A stretch of DNA of 64,000 nucleotides from Coenobita brevimanus (GCA_032717465.1 CM064683.1:39802798-39866797), one strand, 5' to 3'. Positions 22,871 through 35,187 are shown, counted from the first letter of the stretch. Notes: generated from the letters alone by a model not told the origin. A program made the numbers and translations.

Positions 22871-23508
22871 CCCTGGTACCTGTGACAGGCGCTTAGCTGA
22901 ATAACTTTGTCGGCGTTGGCTGGAACTGATTACTGGAGCTGTTTCGGTTATGAGAGGGTTAATGATGAAGATGTTAATAGTGTTGTCATTACTGTAATAT
23001 ATACAGGACAGGTGCAGAAAGTGTGACGCAGAAGAGCTCTGATGATATCCCAAGGGAGGTAAACTGCTCGTATTATTCCAAGGAGATTATTCTTCATGCA
23101 CCTTAATCATTATTAGCAATACCGATATGGAAACACCACCACCAGCATTATATAATTATCCTATTTTCACATTTTTCACATGATATTTTTTAAATGCCAT
23201 CAAGGAAATGTCAGAAGCATGAATTATAAAAACATGAATATTATTTTATAACCTTAATATTCATATTATAACAATGCTGACCAGCAAATGTCCCAGTCAT
23301 GGCATGGGATTCATCCTCATGAAAGCAGGTTGACCAAAATGGGGTGGAATCATCGGATATTTTTCAATAGCCGTCGCCTGTGGTGTTGGACTGTCCAGCG
23401 TGAAGTGTGTACCCACACTGTGGAGAGAGAGTTCCATAGAGTTACATAGATACACAGACCACACAGACCTCACGGTCCCTACGAGGTGGTCCAGCTTTAA
23501 TCCTAATA
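22871..23508. other. No supported gene
   Basis: Unique-looking sequence up to the 3' end of LINE B1. It contains a TGAGAGGGTTAATGATG instance near 22950, a motif seen repeatedly in the window. Confidence 0.4.
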
Positions 23509-23806
23509 TAAGAACATAAGAAGAGAGGATAACTGCAGTAGGCCGGTTGGCCCATGCTAGGCAGCTCCTAGAAGAGTAACTGAACTACTAGAATGAGATA
23601 AGGATAGCAAAGAAGAAGGCTCTCCCCCGCCCTCCAAACCCTCCAGCCGAAGCCGGCAGGAAAAAGTCAGAAAGAACACCACGCCGTATAGAAAAACTGG
23701 CGTGGACATTTTACAGGAAAGTGTGAAAGGAGAATAGAGATTATCATAGTGTAACCTGAAAAGAAAAAATTATTGAATTAGTATTGGTTACAAGATTTTC
23801 TTTATT

Positions 23807-26800
23807 CTATGTCCACCCCTTATTTGTTATATGCTTATCTAGCCTATGCTTGAAACTCTCAATGGAAGAGGCAGCAACTACTTTACTAGGTAGCTTATTC
23901 CATTCGTCTACTACTCTATTACCAAACCAATTTCTACCGATTTCCTTTCTGAAACGGAATTTTTCTAGTTTGAAACCATTATTTCTAGTTCTATCCTGTA
24001 TGCTCACTTTAAGTACCTTGCTAATATCTCCCTTATTTATACCATTCATCCACTTAAACACCTCAGTTATGTCTCCCCTTACTCTACGCCACTCTAGCGA
24101 ATGCAGACTTAGCCTTTTCAGTCTGTCTTCATATGACAGGTTCCGGACGTCATGTATCACTTTAGTCATTCTTTTCTGTACATTTTCTAACGAATTAATA
24201 TCCATTCTATAGTAAGGACACCAAAATTGTACTGCGTACTCTAAATGTGGCCTTACTAATGCTAAAGTTTCAGTATTACTTTAGATGATCTATTGCTCAC
24301 GCTTCTCGAAATAAATCCTAGGACCCTATTTGCTTTATTTCTCGCATTAATACACTGTTGCCTTGGTTTAAGGTCGTTACTAATCATAACTCCTAGATCT
24401 CTCTCGCATACCGATTTGCTGATTTCTTTGTTATCTAAGCTGTATTTAGTATCTCCAATGGTCTTGCCTACGTTAAGTACTTTACATTTTTCAACGTTAT
24501 TTCCATTTGCCAAGTTTTAGACCATTTGGACAATGTATCGAGGTCTTTTTGTAAGTTATGGCAATCGTCAGTCGAGTTAATGATACGCCCTATTTTTGTA
24601 TCGTCGGCAAATTTGCTGATGCTGCTATTGACTCCTAAGTCTAGATCATTTATATAATTATATGATAAATAATAACGGACCGAGTACTGAACCCTGTGGT
24701 ACACCGCTAGTTACTAATCCCCAGTCCGACTTAGTTCCATTTATTAATACTCTCTGCTTTCGTCCTTTCAGCCAGGATTCTATCTATTTTAAGATATCGC
24801 CGTCTATACCGTGTGCTCGAACCTTTCTAACTAACCTTTCGTGTGGGACCCTATCAAAAGCTTTACTAAAGTCCAGATAAATAACATCGTAAGCTTTATC
24901 GCTATCTACTGCCTCATAGACCTCCGAGTAGAATGACAACAAATTTGTGAGGCAGGATCGTCCTTGCCTGAATCCGTGCTGACTTTCGTTTATAAGATTA
25001 AATCTTTCTAAGTGTTCTCTAATCTTATTTGCCAAAATTGACTCTAACATTTTTCCTACTATTGACGTTAGACTTTTCGGACGATAATTCGACGCAGCTG
25101 ATTTATCACCCTTTTTAAAGATGGGCACTACGTTTGCGGTTTTCCACGCCTCTGGAACTTCTCCTGAACTTAAGAGTCATTAAATAACGTTAAAAGTGGC
25201 TGACATAATTCTTCCTTGGTTTCTTTTATAATTTTTGCATATATATCGTCCGGACCTGGCGATTTTTGAGGTTTTAACTTATTAATTTCTTTCAATACAT
25301 CCTCCTTACTAATCGTTATTTTACTAAGAATATTTTCCGTATTCTCATGGTAAATATTTGCTGCTTGAGGGACCAGGCTTAGATTTTCCTTGGTGAATAC
25401 TGATATGAAATAATTATTTAGGATGGAGTACAATCCTTTATCTTCACTGGTAATGTCACCTGATTCTGTTCTGAGTGGTCTTATCCTGTCTTTATTTTTC
25501 GTACGGTACATTTGATAAAAACCCTTGGGGTTTTCTTTTGATTCACTAGCAACCTTAATTTCATAACTTCTCTTTGCTTTTCTTATCTCCCTCTTTACTT
25601 CTCTATTTAAAATCGTGTATCGGTTACGTAAGTGTTCTCTCCACGTTTTATTTTTCTATATATTCCTTTCCTTTGGCCTATGAGAGATTTTAATCTGTTG
25701 TTTAACCATCTTGGTTCTGAATTATTAGTTCTAAACGGTTTTGAAGAACTATATCTATCTTGCCCTCCGTGTATTAACTCGTTATACTTATCACTGGTTG
25801 AACGTCTGTTTGGTACTGGAGCTGAGTTAACTTCCGTCACCTGGACTACATTCCTATCTACCACCTCCCCCCTCACAGAGACCTGACGGACATCCCCACG
25901 TGTTTCCTGCGACTGACCTATGACCTGGAGTTCCCCAATGACCTGGCATTCCCTCAAATAGCTAATCTCCCTGTGGAATACCGTTCGAAAATAAGCTCTT
26001 AAGCCATCGAAATCTCCTAGACGAAAATTAGGAACGGTGGAGGTATTTTCAGTGGAACAGACATCCCAAATTAATTTGAACTTAACTCCTTCATGATCGC
26101 TATTACCAAGTCGTCCACCAACCTCTATATCGCTAATGATATTTTCTTTATTAGCTAAAACCAAATCTAGTATATTATTACCTCTGGTGGCTCCCTGATA
26201 TACTGATAAAGGAAATTATCCTGTACTACCTCTAGAAATTCCTCTGACTCTGCATCTCCTGTCTGATTTCTCCAATCTATCCTTGGCAGATTAATGTCCC
26301 CTACAATTATTACTAAGCTGGACTGTGATGCTTTCCTAATTTCCTCCCAAAGGTATTTACTATCAGCTCTACTTAATTTAGGGGATCTGTAAATTGCTCC
26401 TAAGACTAATTTCTCCCTATTGTTACTAATTTCAACCCAGACACTTTCTGTGTCCCTATTTACTTTAATGTCTGCTTTATTGTAACAGTTTAATGAATCC
26501 TTTACATAAATAGCTACCCCTCCCCCCTTTCTTCCCTGACGGTTTGACACAAAAATATTATAGCCTTTTATCTGATATTCTGCTAAAAATTCTCGAGTGT
26601 ATGTATTCATCCAAGTTTCACTAATAACGGCAATGTCTATTTTCTCTGTACAAATTAAAGCCCTCAGTTCATCCATTTTATTACGTAAACTCCGGCTGTT
26701 TGTGTAGTACACTTTCAGATTATTACGAGTAGTTATGCCTCTACCTTGGGATTTACTGTTATTTATTTTATTACTAACTGGGAAACTCTTTACTTTACTA

Positions 26801-27022
26801 ATATAACATTTTTTTTGTACTATCGCTTATCGCCCTTCTATCATCGCTTGTTCTATCATCTATCATCGCCTGCTCAATTTGAGGTGCCTGAGTGGATGTA
26901 TCTATGTAACTATTGGTTGAACTTTTGTTCTTAATTTTGCAAGTATCGATGCATCTATCCAAACATGGTAATAATGATTTCTGAGTGTAGTTGCTGCATC
27001 TTCCTGTATACCTACTTCTCAA
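23807..27022 (-). pseudogene. B1 ORF2: endonuclease-reverse transcriptase, frameshifted
   Basis: Minus-strand fragments in order: endonuclease 26167-26712 (YYTNSRSLRNKMDELRAL, VISETWM, GAIYRSP, VGDINLPRIDW) and 25607-26164 (GGRLGNSDHEGVKF). RT follows in 25170-25511 (KSPGPDDIYAKIIKE), 24784-25128 (FKKGDKSAASNYRP, DFSKAFDRVPHE), 24468-24704 ([12 protein letters not shown]), 24262-24513 (VCERDLGVMISNDLK) and 23807-24205 (VVDEWNKLPSKVVAASS). These are CR1/L2-group motifs. At least six frame breaks are apparent relative to B2, including a TT-for-TTT type change near 25175 and a lost stretch after the REPPE residues near 26190. Inactive copy. Confidence 0.85.
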
Positions 27023-28000
27023 TATCGAAAAAATCCCTCCAACTCCCTATCTATCGAAGAGAGAACCTGTATTTTTTTCACAGTAGTGGTATGCTGCCTG
27101 GCTCTCACCTGAGAGTCCCGGGTTCGATTCCCGGCATATTGGTAATTTCTCTGATGATCCCTATCTATCATTCCAGCTAAAACAGTAACTCCCTGCCTGT
27201 TAAGATGAGTCCCATCCCAACTATACAAGGCACTCCGTCCATAAAACCGGTCCCAGCTGTCTATGAAAGGTATTGCATTATCTTTGCAATACCTTTCAAG
27301 GCGGCAATTAAACCCTATTGCCCTGCTCAACCATTCCCTTCCAACCCGCCACCTTGGTAAAACACCAAGCACTACAGGGGTTCCTCCCCTCTCCCTAACC
27401 TTTTCTAACATCAACTTGTACCTTTTCCACAGCACCTCCCTCTTACGGCTACTAATACCATTGCCTCCTACACTGAGGCACACAGTGGGTTTGTCACCAC
27501 TTTCCTTTACGATATTTGAAATTTTTTTCTACCACATTAGCCACCCTGGCCCCTGGAAGACACACATGTTTAGCGAGTGGAGTATACATGGCCCTGTTCA
27601 CATATCTCACCTGGGAGTCTCCAACAACAGCAACATTTTTCTTACCTTTTTTGTTCTGTTTATACTTACTTGTACTGGAAGTTCTCTCACCGTCCTTCTC
27701 CTCTACTTCCCTCTCTGCCTTCCCTTCACATTCGTCCCGTAGTGCGTCGGATGCATTAGTTGTCTTAACTTCCGTTTGCTTCTTAAGAGTGAACTTCGTT
27801 GCACCCTTGTTAACTAGTGTCCAACTTTCAGCCTTTTTCTCTTTCTCCTCCAACATCTCCTCCAACAATTCCCTCATCTGTGACTTCTCCTGCCTGAGAA
27901 TTTGTACCTCCCGCTTCAGTTCGAGAAGTTCCTCATTTAATTCAAGGTAGTCCTTTTCAATACCTGCAGTGGGGACACAGCTCTCTGCCGAGGAAGCCAT
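27019..28000 (-). pseudogene. B1 ORF1: coiled coil plus SGNH-esterase-like domain
   Basis: It starts MASSAESCVPTAG at 28000. A long Glu/Leu/Lys heptad region follows (LELKREVQILRQEK...LLEEMLEEKEKK), then VAVVGDSQVRYVNRAM (block I, Ser), CLSVGGNGISS (block III, the Asp replaced by Gly) and DGTHLNRQG (Asp-His block). SGNH-like ORF1 proteins are known in CR1/L2 LINEs. An extra A in an A run at about 27525 shifts the frame between 27494 and 27483. The C-terminus is displaced by the 102-bp insertion. Confidence 0.8.
27056..27157 (+). mobile_element. 102-bp tRNA-like retroposon with 12-bp target duplication
   Basis: TCCCTATCTATC occurs at 27044-27055 and again at 27158-27169. The uninterrupted B2 copy has it once, so the site is a clean filled/empty pair. 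The insert has a T-rich 5' part, GTAGTGGTATGC (D-arm/box A-like), CTCTCACCTGAGAG and CCCGGGTTCGATTCCCGG (T arm with perfect box B). This resembles the 3' two-thirds of a Glu- or Gly-type tRNA. The anticodon arm is a 5-bp stem with a 4-nt loop, and no 7-bp acceptor stem forms, so it is not a functional tRNA gene. Confidence 0.8.
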
Positions 28001-28043
28001 TACGCACTAGTTCACACAAGGTAGCACACACTATCACACAAGG

Positions 28044-30117
28044 TGTAATGTTAAGACCTGTTATCCCACCGGTATTCACCAGTGTGATGCTAAGAATTTT
28101 TATGCCACTGGCTGACACCAGTGTAATGATGATAGGGGTATGTATTTTCTTACCTGTTGTGGGTATTGATCAACTCACCCATGGATATACAAGTGGTACT
28201 CGACTTAGTATAGTGGATGGTAAATATTTATGAAAAGAATGAATTGTGGTAGCGTTTGTAGTTTTTGGCCGAGATTAGATTTTGTCGGTACCCCAGGTGG
28301 TTGTCGTTCCCTCAGTGAAGGAATCTTGAATTGGAAGGGGAGTGAATTTGGCTTGAGGACATAATTTCCTGGATTAGGTATACTAATAAAGAAAAGAAAA
28401 TGATATATACTTTACTCTACTTTAATAATTCTGTTAATTTCCACAAAACATTTTTTAATTACATAACCCTTTTTAATATGAGAGAAGATTGTAAATGTTA
28501 CTAAGGCTTTTGGGTGATCATTCCTCTAACATTATTACCAGACGAAACAATTTGATACACGTGAGGTATGGAGTCGTTGTACTTTACTTTCTTTTTGGCC
28601 GTTACTCTTGGGCTCAACAATGGCCTCAAGACAGGGACACTTTTACGGGTATGAATTGTCTGTTCGGGCTGGCATAGCCTCGAATCAATAAGAATGATTA
28701 TTTGTGTTCATCTTTCACCCATATAAGGTATTCTCCTCATGTAATTTTCTTGATTCCCACATTGTCAGTATTATTTACAGTTCATCATCAATAATGTTTT
28801 ATAGTCACTAGAAATACATAATCTCTCGAGCTTGTCTAGCCTCGAGGAATAATTAAAAAAAAAAGAAATATAATCACCAGGAACACCCCAATCACTCGGG
28901 CTTGTTTAGCCTCGAGGTACAACTCAAATATCACATTATTGCTCACAATCAGTAAGTTCCCTTCCACGCTCCTGATTATTTTTTTCTAATAAACTAATTT
29001 TTAAAGAAAGAGAACAGTTAATGAATTTGAATTTTTTTCCTTTCCGTTACAGAACATATCACTTTTATATTTCTATTCCTTATTTACAAAAAAAAGAAGT
29101 TCACTTGATAGGATCATTAATCACATATCAACTACTTTCGGTTTGTAAAATACTTCGTGGGTAGTGTAAGTGTGTATGTAAAAAAGTCTACGGGCAATAC
29201 CACTAGGAGGCCTCGTGCACACTTGGATGTCGCCGCCGGTGTCTGGGGACTAAACGAACGTCTGTTATACACGATGTCTGAGCAGCAAGTCACTCTACGT
29301 TAAACTCTTAACAATATTACTTCACATAGTCCATAATAAGTAAGGATTAAACAAAGAAAAAGAGGGGGTAGGAAGAAGAAATGTGAACGACTCACCTAGA
29401 CGAACGTCTGTTATACACGATGTCTGAGCAGCAAGTGGGGCCTGTCGGGCACCAAAGGACGCCACTGCTAGCTCAAATGAGATTGTGTTTTTGCGATATG
29501 TGGGTTTTAATTCTCTTTACTATTTATTTAGCAGTGTACCCATGACGCCAGGACTTTTGATTGAATTGGGGAAAATTTGGGATTTATTCCTTACTTAATT
29601 TAGATACTGATTCTATCACTATTTCAATTTGAATCTGAGAGCAGCTCATGCCATCTAGTGACGGCCAAGATAAACGGGACTTTAAAATCCTCACAAATGA
29701 CATTATTTAGGCCTTTTGGACTGCTAATCTTACATACTTGTGTTCTAGCAGCTTCATTAGCAAACATTTCACAACTAGGTTACGGAAAGAATTGTGTATT
29801 CATCATTATTCTGTTTAAGGTTTAAACTCGGCGCCCGGCAACGACGAATAAAGGGAGGGGATAAGCTGCTCGCATGTGTCTTTCATTACTCGGCTTGACT
29901 GAGGAATTCCCATAGCTCAACATCTACAATTACATCACCCACTGCATAGATACAGAGATACATACATGTAAAAATAGTTAACCCTACATTAATTATTAAT
30001 ATATGAATTACTACTTAGGGTAGGAACTTATAGACTAATATTCAGGTTACACCCCATCTAACTTAAAATTACAGTACTACTAAACACATACATGAATATC
30101 AAATGTGTGGCACTACA
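28044..30117. mobile_element. 2,074-bp TG...CA insertion (solo-LTR-like) in the B1 5' region
   Basis: Comparison with B2 shows that sequence continuous there is split here. AAGG is duplicated at 28040-28043 and 30118-30121, and the insert begins TGTAATG and ends CACTACA. TG/CA ends with a 4-bp duplication suit a solo LTR of an LTR retrotransposon. No ORF with motifs is present. Internal repeats: GACGAACGTCTGTTATACAC blocks near 29255 and 29400, and CTTGT-TAGCCTCGAGG blocks near 28830 and 28900. AATAAA occurs near 29845. Orientation is unknown. A nonautonomous DNA element is the alternative. Confidence 0.65.
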
Positions 30118-30285
30118 AAGGTAGCACACACTATCACGGGTCACTACGGGTCACCACAACACGTACTGTCACGGACCACTAGCACAGCACTATCGCTGAT
30201 CACTACAACACACTAACACAACCACTATCACAGATCACTAAAGCACACTAGCACAACACTACCACAGGTCTCAGGCACGTCTGAG
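30118..30285 (-). promoter_or_regulatory. Detached 5' UTR/promoter region of B1
   Basis: Its reverse complement matches 34113-34290 of B2 almost throughout. It consists of degenerate units such as GTGCTAGTGATC and GTGACCCGTAGTGACCCGTG. In LINEs of this kind the 5' UTR carries the internal promoter. That role is inferred from position only. Confidence 0.6.
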
Positions 30286-30620
30286 CAGACTGACCTCACG
30301 AGAGCGAGAGAAAAGGATAGCACAGCAGAAGGCTCTCTCCCCCACCCTCCAGACCCTCCGGCATTTACCGTACAGGAAGCAAGAGAGGAAGTAATACCTT
30401 GCAGGAATGAAAAACCTGAAGGAATTTTATAGGATCGGCAGAAAGTAGAATAATATGGAAAAGAAAAATTTGGGCATACAGCCACATACTCTATGCATGC
30501 ATTTTTTTTTTTTTAATCAAAAGATGAATAGAATGTTTATCTATTATATATATTCTAAAATATTGTCTGTGTCTAACAGACACATGAATGCAGACGCGAA
30601 TATACAATAATTGCTCCATC

Positions 30621-33430
30621 CTAACTAAATGATACCATTTGCGTCGAGATACATGTCCAGTCTCTTTTTAAATATATTTATGGTACCACTCTCAATCACA
30701 TTCCAAGGGAGTTTATTCCATTCGCTTACAACAGAGTAAGTGAAGAAGTTTTTGGTTGTATCAAGATTAGCCCTCATTGCTTGCAACTTCATACCATTTC
30801 CTCGAGTTACAGTCTCGGCAATTACTGTGAAAAGCTTGCTTGAATCAGTATTACTAAAGCCTTTTAGAATCTTAAAACATTCAATCAGTTGTCCCCTGAG
30901 TCTCCGTTTTCTAAGAGAGAGTAGGTTTAATTTCCTTAGTCGCTCGAGGTATGGTTTATTCCTCAGGAACGGGATTAACTTTGTAGCCCTACGCTGGACC
31001 GCTTCCAGTATTTCTATATCTTTAATTAGGTGAGGCGCCCAAAATTACACTGCAAACCCTAAGTGTGGCCTGACTATGCTTTTGTATAGGGGGATTACAA
31101 TATCTTTGCTTTTATATGTAAAATGTCTTTTGATGAAGCCTAGGGCCCTGTTGGCTTTATTGGCGGCAGAGATACATTGATTCGAATATTTCAGATCGTC
31201 TGAAATTAGTACGCCTAGATCCTTAACTAGTGAGGACTTGCTTAATGATTTGGCCCTTCGTTTCGTAATCATACCTTTTGTTTTTCTTCCCACATTGCAG
31301 TACCTGACATTTGCTTACATTGAAGGGCATTTGCCATTTTCTGACCAGCTGATAATTTTATTAAGGTCATTTTGAAGGCTAATTCTGTCTTCTTCAGTTA
31401 ATATAGTGTTGCCGATTTTTGTGTCGTCTGCAAATTTAGTAATGAAGTTGTTTACGCCAACATCGATATCGTTAATATACATAATAAATAGGACTGGTCC
31501 CAACACTGATCCCTGAGGAACACCACTGGTCACTGGAGCTCAGTCTGACTCTACTCCATTTATAACGACTCGTTGTTTTCTCTCACTTAACCAGCAACGT
31601 ATCCACCTATGAATATTTCCGTCAATTCCAAGTGATCTTACTTTTGTCATTAGTTTATCATGCGGCACTTTGTCAAAGGCTTTCTGGAAGTCTATAGTAG
31701 ATTATATCAAGTGACCTGGTACAATCATTCATTTTAAAAAGTGAATCGTAAAACTCAATTAAATTTGTCACGCATGATCTCGAGCGTTCTAAAGCCATGC
31801 TGGCTGTTCCTAATTACATTATTAGTTTCTAGGAACACAACTATCCTATCTCTAATTAATGATTCGAGGATCTTTCCCAAGACAGAGGTTAGGCTAACTG
31901 GTCTATAAATACCTGGTTGATCTCTACTGTCCTTTTTATATATAGGGGTCACGTTAGCCAGTCTCCAGTCTGCTGGAACCTTTCCTTATTGTAGGGACTT
32001 GTTAAAGATAGATGTTAGAGGGCTGCATATTACATCCATCACATTTTTTAGTATTTTAGGGTAGAAATTGTCTGGGCCGGGAGTCTTATTGCTGTTCATT
32101 TTATTAAGTTTATCTCTCACTTCATTACTGTTAATATGTATATCACTTACTGCGTTTTGGATTGACATTTGATGCTCTTCGATGGTGTCATTGGCGTCTA
32201 CTGTGAAAACTGAACTGAAAAACGTATTTAAAGTAGAGGCAATTTCCTGATCGTTCGTGATAAGAGCACCCTCGTCGCTGATAAGTGGACCAACGCCCGC
32301 CTTGAGTCTCTTATTGCCGTTAATGTATCCATAAAAAAGCTTAGGATCCGTAGAACTTGTTTTTGCTATATCAATTTCAAATTGTCGTTTAGCTGTTCTA
32401 ATGAGTTTTTTTTAACTCTTCTTCTACTACTGGTATATTGCCCTGTGAGTAATTCACTGGTGTGACTTTTAAGCAAGGTGTGGAGACGGTTTCTTTCTTT
32501 AACTGCTCTGCTAATATCGGCATTAAACCACGCTGGTTTGTTTCTACCCTTGTTTTGTCTAGATTTCATTGGCACGTACTTGTTTTGAGCGGTCATGAAT
32601 ACGTGCTTAAATTCTGCCCACATTTCGTTTACATCATTAATTCTTTCTATGTGCTCAGCTAGTGTACTCAGAGCGTCCTTTAGGCCGTTAAAATCTGCGT
32701 TTTTATAGTCCGGCATTTTAGTTTTACTTGTGCACTCATTATGTGAGAGATTCATGGAAAATCTTAAGAGATTATGATCATTAGATGCTATATGTTCACC
32801 CACAGTGAGGCTTGAGACCATATCTTCATTTGTAGTGATAACAAGATCTAAGATATTGCCCTGTCTTGTCGGTTCCGTGACGCATTGAAATAAAAAGTTG
32901 TTCTTAATGAAATCTGTCATTCTTTTGTCATTATTACTGCTACCGGTAACTGTATTCCAATTTACTGACGGCAGGTTGAAGTCGCCGGTAATCAACGTTT
33001 CGTCCCCATCGAGAACTTCCTGCAAGGTACTATATAGTTCTGTGTCTTCCTCTGGAGTATGAGTAGGACGACGGTAGACTGTAACAATATTTATATTCAT
33101 ATATTTTAAACGTAATTTGACACAGACCAGTTCGGTGTTCTGTCCATTTAAGGTTACCTCTGTTGGGTTTAAGTGATTTTTAACATATATCCCAACACCT
33201 CCTCTTAGGCGTCCATTTTCTCTGCATTTGTAGTGAAATTTATACCAGTCTAACTGGTATTCAGCTAATAAATCTCTATTACCTATATCAAGATGCGTTT
33301 CTGTTACGGCAATAATATGAAAATCTTCGACACTTAGACGGATTTTGAGTTCGTTCAACTTGTTTCTAAGACTGCGAGCTTTGAATGATAATACTTTAAT
33401 TTGCTCTGCGGTTGGCTTTGACTGTAGGGC
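30621..33430 (-). pseudogene. Element C ORF2: endonuclease-reverse transcriptase
   Basis: The endonuclease block 32366-33430 is long and continuous: FKARSLRNKLNELKIRL, VTETHLD, GGVGIYVKNHL, VYRRPTHTP, ITGDFNLPSVNW, SNDHNLLRF. RT is in pieces: 31986-32168 (KTPGPDNFYPKIL), 31755-31952 (SLTSVLGKILESLIRD), 31315-31533 ([15 protein letters not shown] and [11 protein letters not shown]), 31045-31293 (LVKDLGVLISDDLKYSNQC). The C-terminus (30740-31033) runs to a TAG at 30621-30623 after SEWNKLPWNVIESGT. The FADD box is intact. Breaks lie near 31300, 31545, 31700-31755, 31980 and 32200-32400. Likely inactive. Confidence 0.85.
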
Positions 33431-33538
33431 TAATCCGGATACACCATCTCCCCGGGAATTATGATTTAGTTTCCCTGGGTCAGTGGAGGGGTGGATAGGG
33501 AGGGAGAGGAGGGGGAGGGTGACTGCGCGACTGTGAGA

Positions 33539-34112
33539 TTAGGGGGGGGGTGAGGTGAGGGTGAGGGGCGGGGCTGGGGTGATGGGCGAGGTGGGAGCGT
33601 CCGTGAGGTCCCCAGGGGGCGCAGGTGTTTCCGCCACACCTGCATTCTCGTGGATTTTAAAAACGGCCATATTTATCAATTTGCCCATCTCTGCAATTCC
33701 TTTCGCATTTAAGTGTACACCATCTTGTCTAAAGAGGCTTGGCTTTTCAACAAATCTGTTCCAGACATCATTGAAATATATGTTTTCTCTGGTACACATT
33801 TCCTTAAGGGCTCCATTAATTTCCACTACTCTGTTTCCGCAGTAAGAGTTGGAACGTAGCCTTGGCAATATACCATTCACCACCCACTTATCTGACTTAT
33901 TTTTCATTACTTTTAGAAGGGCTTCATATTTCTGCAAGATATTTTTGGTGAAAACTCTACCTCCGTCGTGTGCATCGTTTGTTCCTACATTTCCTACAAG
34001 ACATGCATCTCGACTGACTGGTGTACTTGCAATGTCTTTGGTGATCATGTCAATCTTGCTGCCAGGTACAATCTTCACTGATCTTTTCTTGCCTTTATTA
34101 TTTGATGCAAAG
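33539..34112 (-). pseudogene. Element C ORF1, C-terminal part (SGNH-like)
   Basis: Minus-strand reading: SNNKGKKRSVKIVPGSKIDM, CLVGNVGTNDAHDGG (block with GTND, intact), VNGILPRLRS, DVWNRFVEKPSLFRQDGVHL (DGVH block), then a Pro/Thr-rich tail ending near 33541. With the N-terminal piece at 38709-39311 it forms one SGNH-type ORF1 cut in two by the insertion of B2. Close to the cut the frame is still open. Confidence 0.8.
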
Positions 34113-34320
34113 GCTCAGACGTGCTTGAGACCTGTGGTAGTGTTGTGCTAGTGTGCTTTAGTGATCTGTGTTAGTGGTTGTGTTAGTGTGTTGTAGTGAT
34201 CAGCGATAGTGCTATGCTAGTGATCCGTGAGAGTGTGTGTTGTGGTGACCCGTAGTGACCCGTGATAGTGTGTGCTACCTTGTGTGATAGTGTGTGCTAC
34301 CTTGTGTGAACTAGTGCGTA
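34113..34320 (+). promoter_or_regulatory. B2 5' UTR with degenerate short repeats
   Basis: Repeated GTGTGCTAGTGATC-like units end in a duplicated 20-bp unit, GTGATAGTGTGTGCTACCTT, just before the ORF1 ATG at 34321. It presumably contains the internal promoter. This is inferred from element type; no core promoter motif was identified with confidence. Confidence 0.5.
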
Positions 34321-35187
34321 ATGGCTTCCTCGGCAGAGAGCTGTGTCCCCACTGCAGGTACTGAAAAGGACTACCTTGAATTAAAGGAGGAACTTCTCGA
34401 ACTGAAGCGGGAGGTACAAATTCTCAGGCAGGAGAAGGCACAGATGAGGGAATTGTTGGAGGAGATGTTGGAGGAGAAAGAGAAAAAGGCTGAAGGTTGG
34501 ACACTAGTTAACAAGGGTGCAACGAAGATCACTCTTAAAAAGCACACGGAAGTTAAGACAACTAATGCATTCGACGCACTACGGGACGAATGTGAAGGGA
34601 AGGCAGAGAGGGAAGTAGAGGAGAAGGACGGTGAGAGAACTTCCAGTACAGGTAAGTATAAACAGAACAAAAAAGGTAAGAAAAATGTTGCTGTTGTTGG
34701 AGACTCCCAGGTGAGATATGTGAACAGGGCCATGTATACTCCACTCGCTAAACATGTGTGTCTTCCAGGGGCCAGGGTGGCTAATGTGGTAGAAAAAATT
34801 TAAAATATCATAAAGGAAAGTGGTGACAAACCCACTGTGTGCCTCAGTGTAAGAGGCAATGATATTAGTAGCCGTAGGAGTGAGGTACTGTGGAAAAGGT
34901 ACAAGTTGATGTTAGAAAAGGTTAGGGAGAGGGGAGGAACCCCTGTAGTGCTTGGTGTTTTACCAAGGTGGCGGGTTGGAAGGGAATGGTTGAGCAGGGC
35001 AATAGGGTTTAATTGCCGCCTTGAAAGGTATTGCAAAGATAATGCAATACCTTTCATAGACAGCTGGGACCGGTTTTATGGACGGAGTGCCTTGTATAGT
35101 TGGGATGGGACTCATCTTAATAGGCAGGGAGTTACTGTTTTAGCTGGAATGATAGATAGGGAGTTGGAGGGATTTTTTCGAGATTGA
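34321..35187 (+). pseudogene. B2 ORF1: coiled coil plus SGNH-esterase-like domain
   Basis: It starts with MASSAESCVPTAGTEKDYLE. Residues ~18-60 form an acidic/basic heptad coiled coil. VAVVGDSQVRYVNRAM (Ser block) is near residue 123. A TAA at 34801-34803 then interrupts the frame, where B1 keeps a sense codon. The second part (34837-35187) has CLSVRGNDISS (GGND-type block with the first Gly changed to Arg), VVLGVLPRW and DGTHLNRQG (Asp/His block). It ends at TGA 35185-35187, overlapping the ORF2 frame. B1 and B2 therefore carry different lesions in this gene. Confidence 0.85.

Larger units (their letters stand above)
23509..30285 (-). mobile_element. Element B1: CR1/L2-type LINE, full span, interrupted twice
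   Basis: It matches B2 (34113-38708, plus) from the 5' UTR to the 3' terminus, in opposite orientation. The 3' end, read on minus, is CTTCTTATGTTCTTA, the same terminal octamer-type motif as in B2. The 5' UTR (30118-30285) is separated from ORF1 by a 2,074-bp insertion (28044-30117). A 102-bp retroposon (27056-27157) lies at the ORF1/ORF2 border. Without the insertions it is about 4.6 kb, the same as B2. Many single-base indels break the ORFs. Confidence 0.85.
30300..34112 (-). mobile_element. Element C: second CR1/L2-type LINE (main part)
   Basis: This LINE is distinct from B in sequence but has the same plan. ORF2 (30621-33430) and the C-terminal half of ORF1 (33539-34112) lie here. The N-terminal half of ORF1 lies beyond B2 at 38709-39311. 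The 3' UTR (30300-30620) shares GGATAGCA-AG-AGAAGGCTC and CCCTCCA-ACCCTCC blocks with the 3' UTR of B, so the families are related. The terminal ATGTTCTT motif is missing where B1 abuts it. Confidence 0.8.

Noticed and set aside
27061..27145. Functional tRNA gene
   Set aside because: It has a T arm and box B but no matching acceptor stem and an abnormal anticodon arm, and it is flanked by a target duplication; best called a retroposed tRNA-like sequence.
33555..34151. Plus-strand open frames opposite the ORF1 of element C
   Set aside because: Antisense shadows of the SGNH-like ORF1 on minus.
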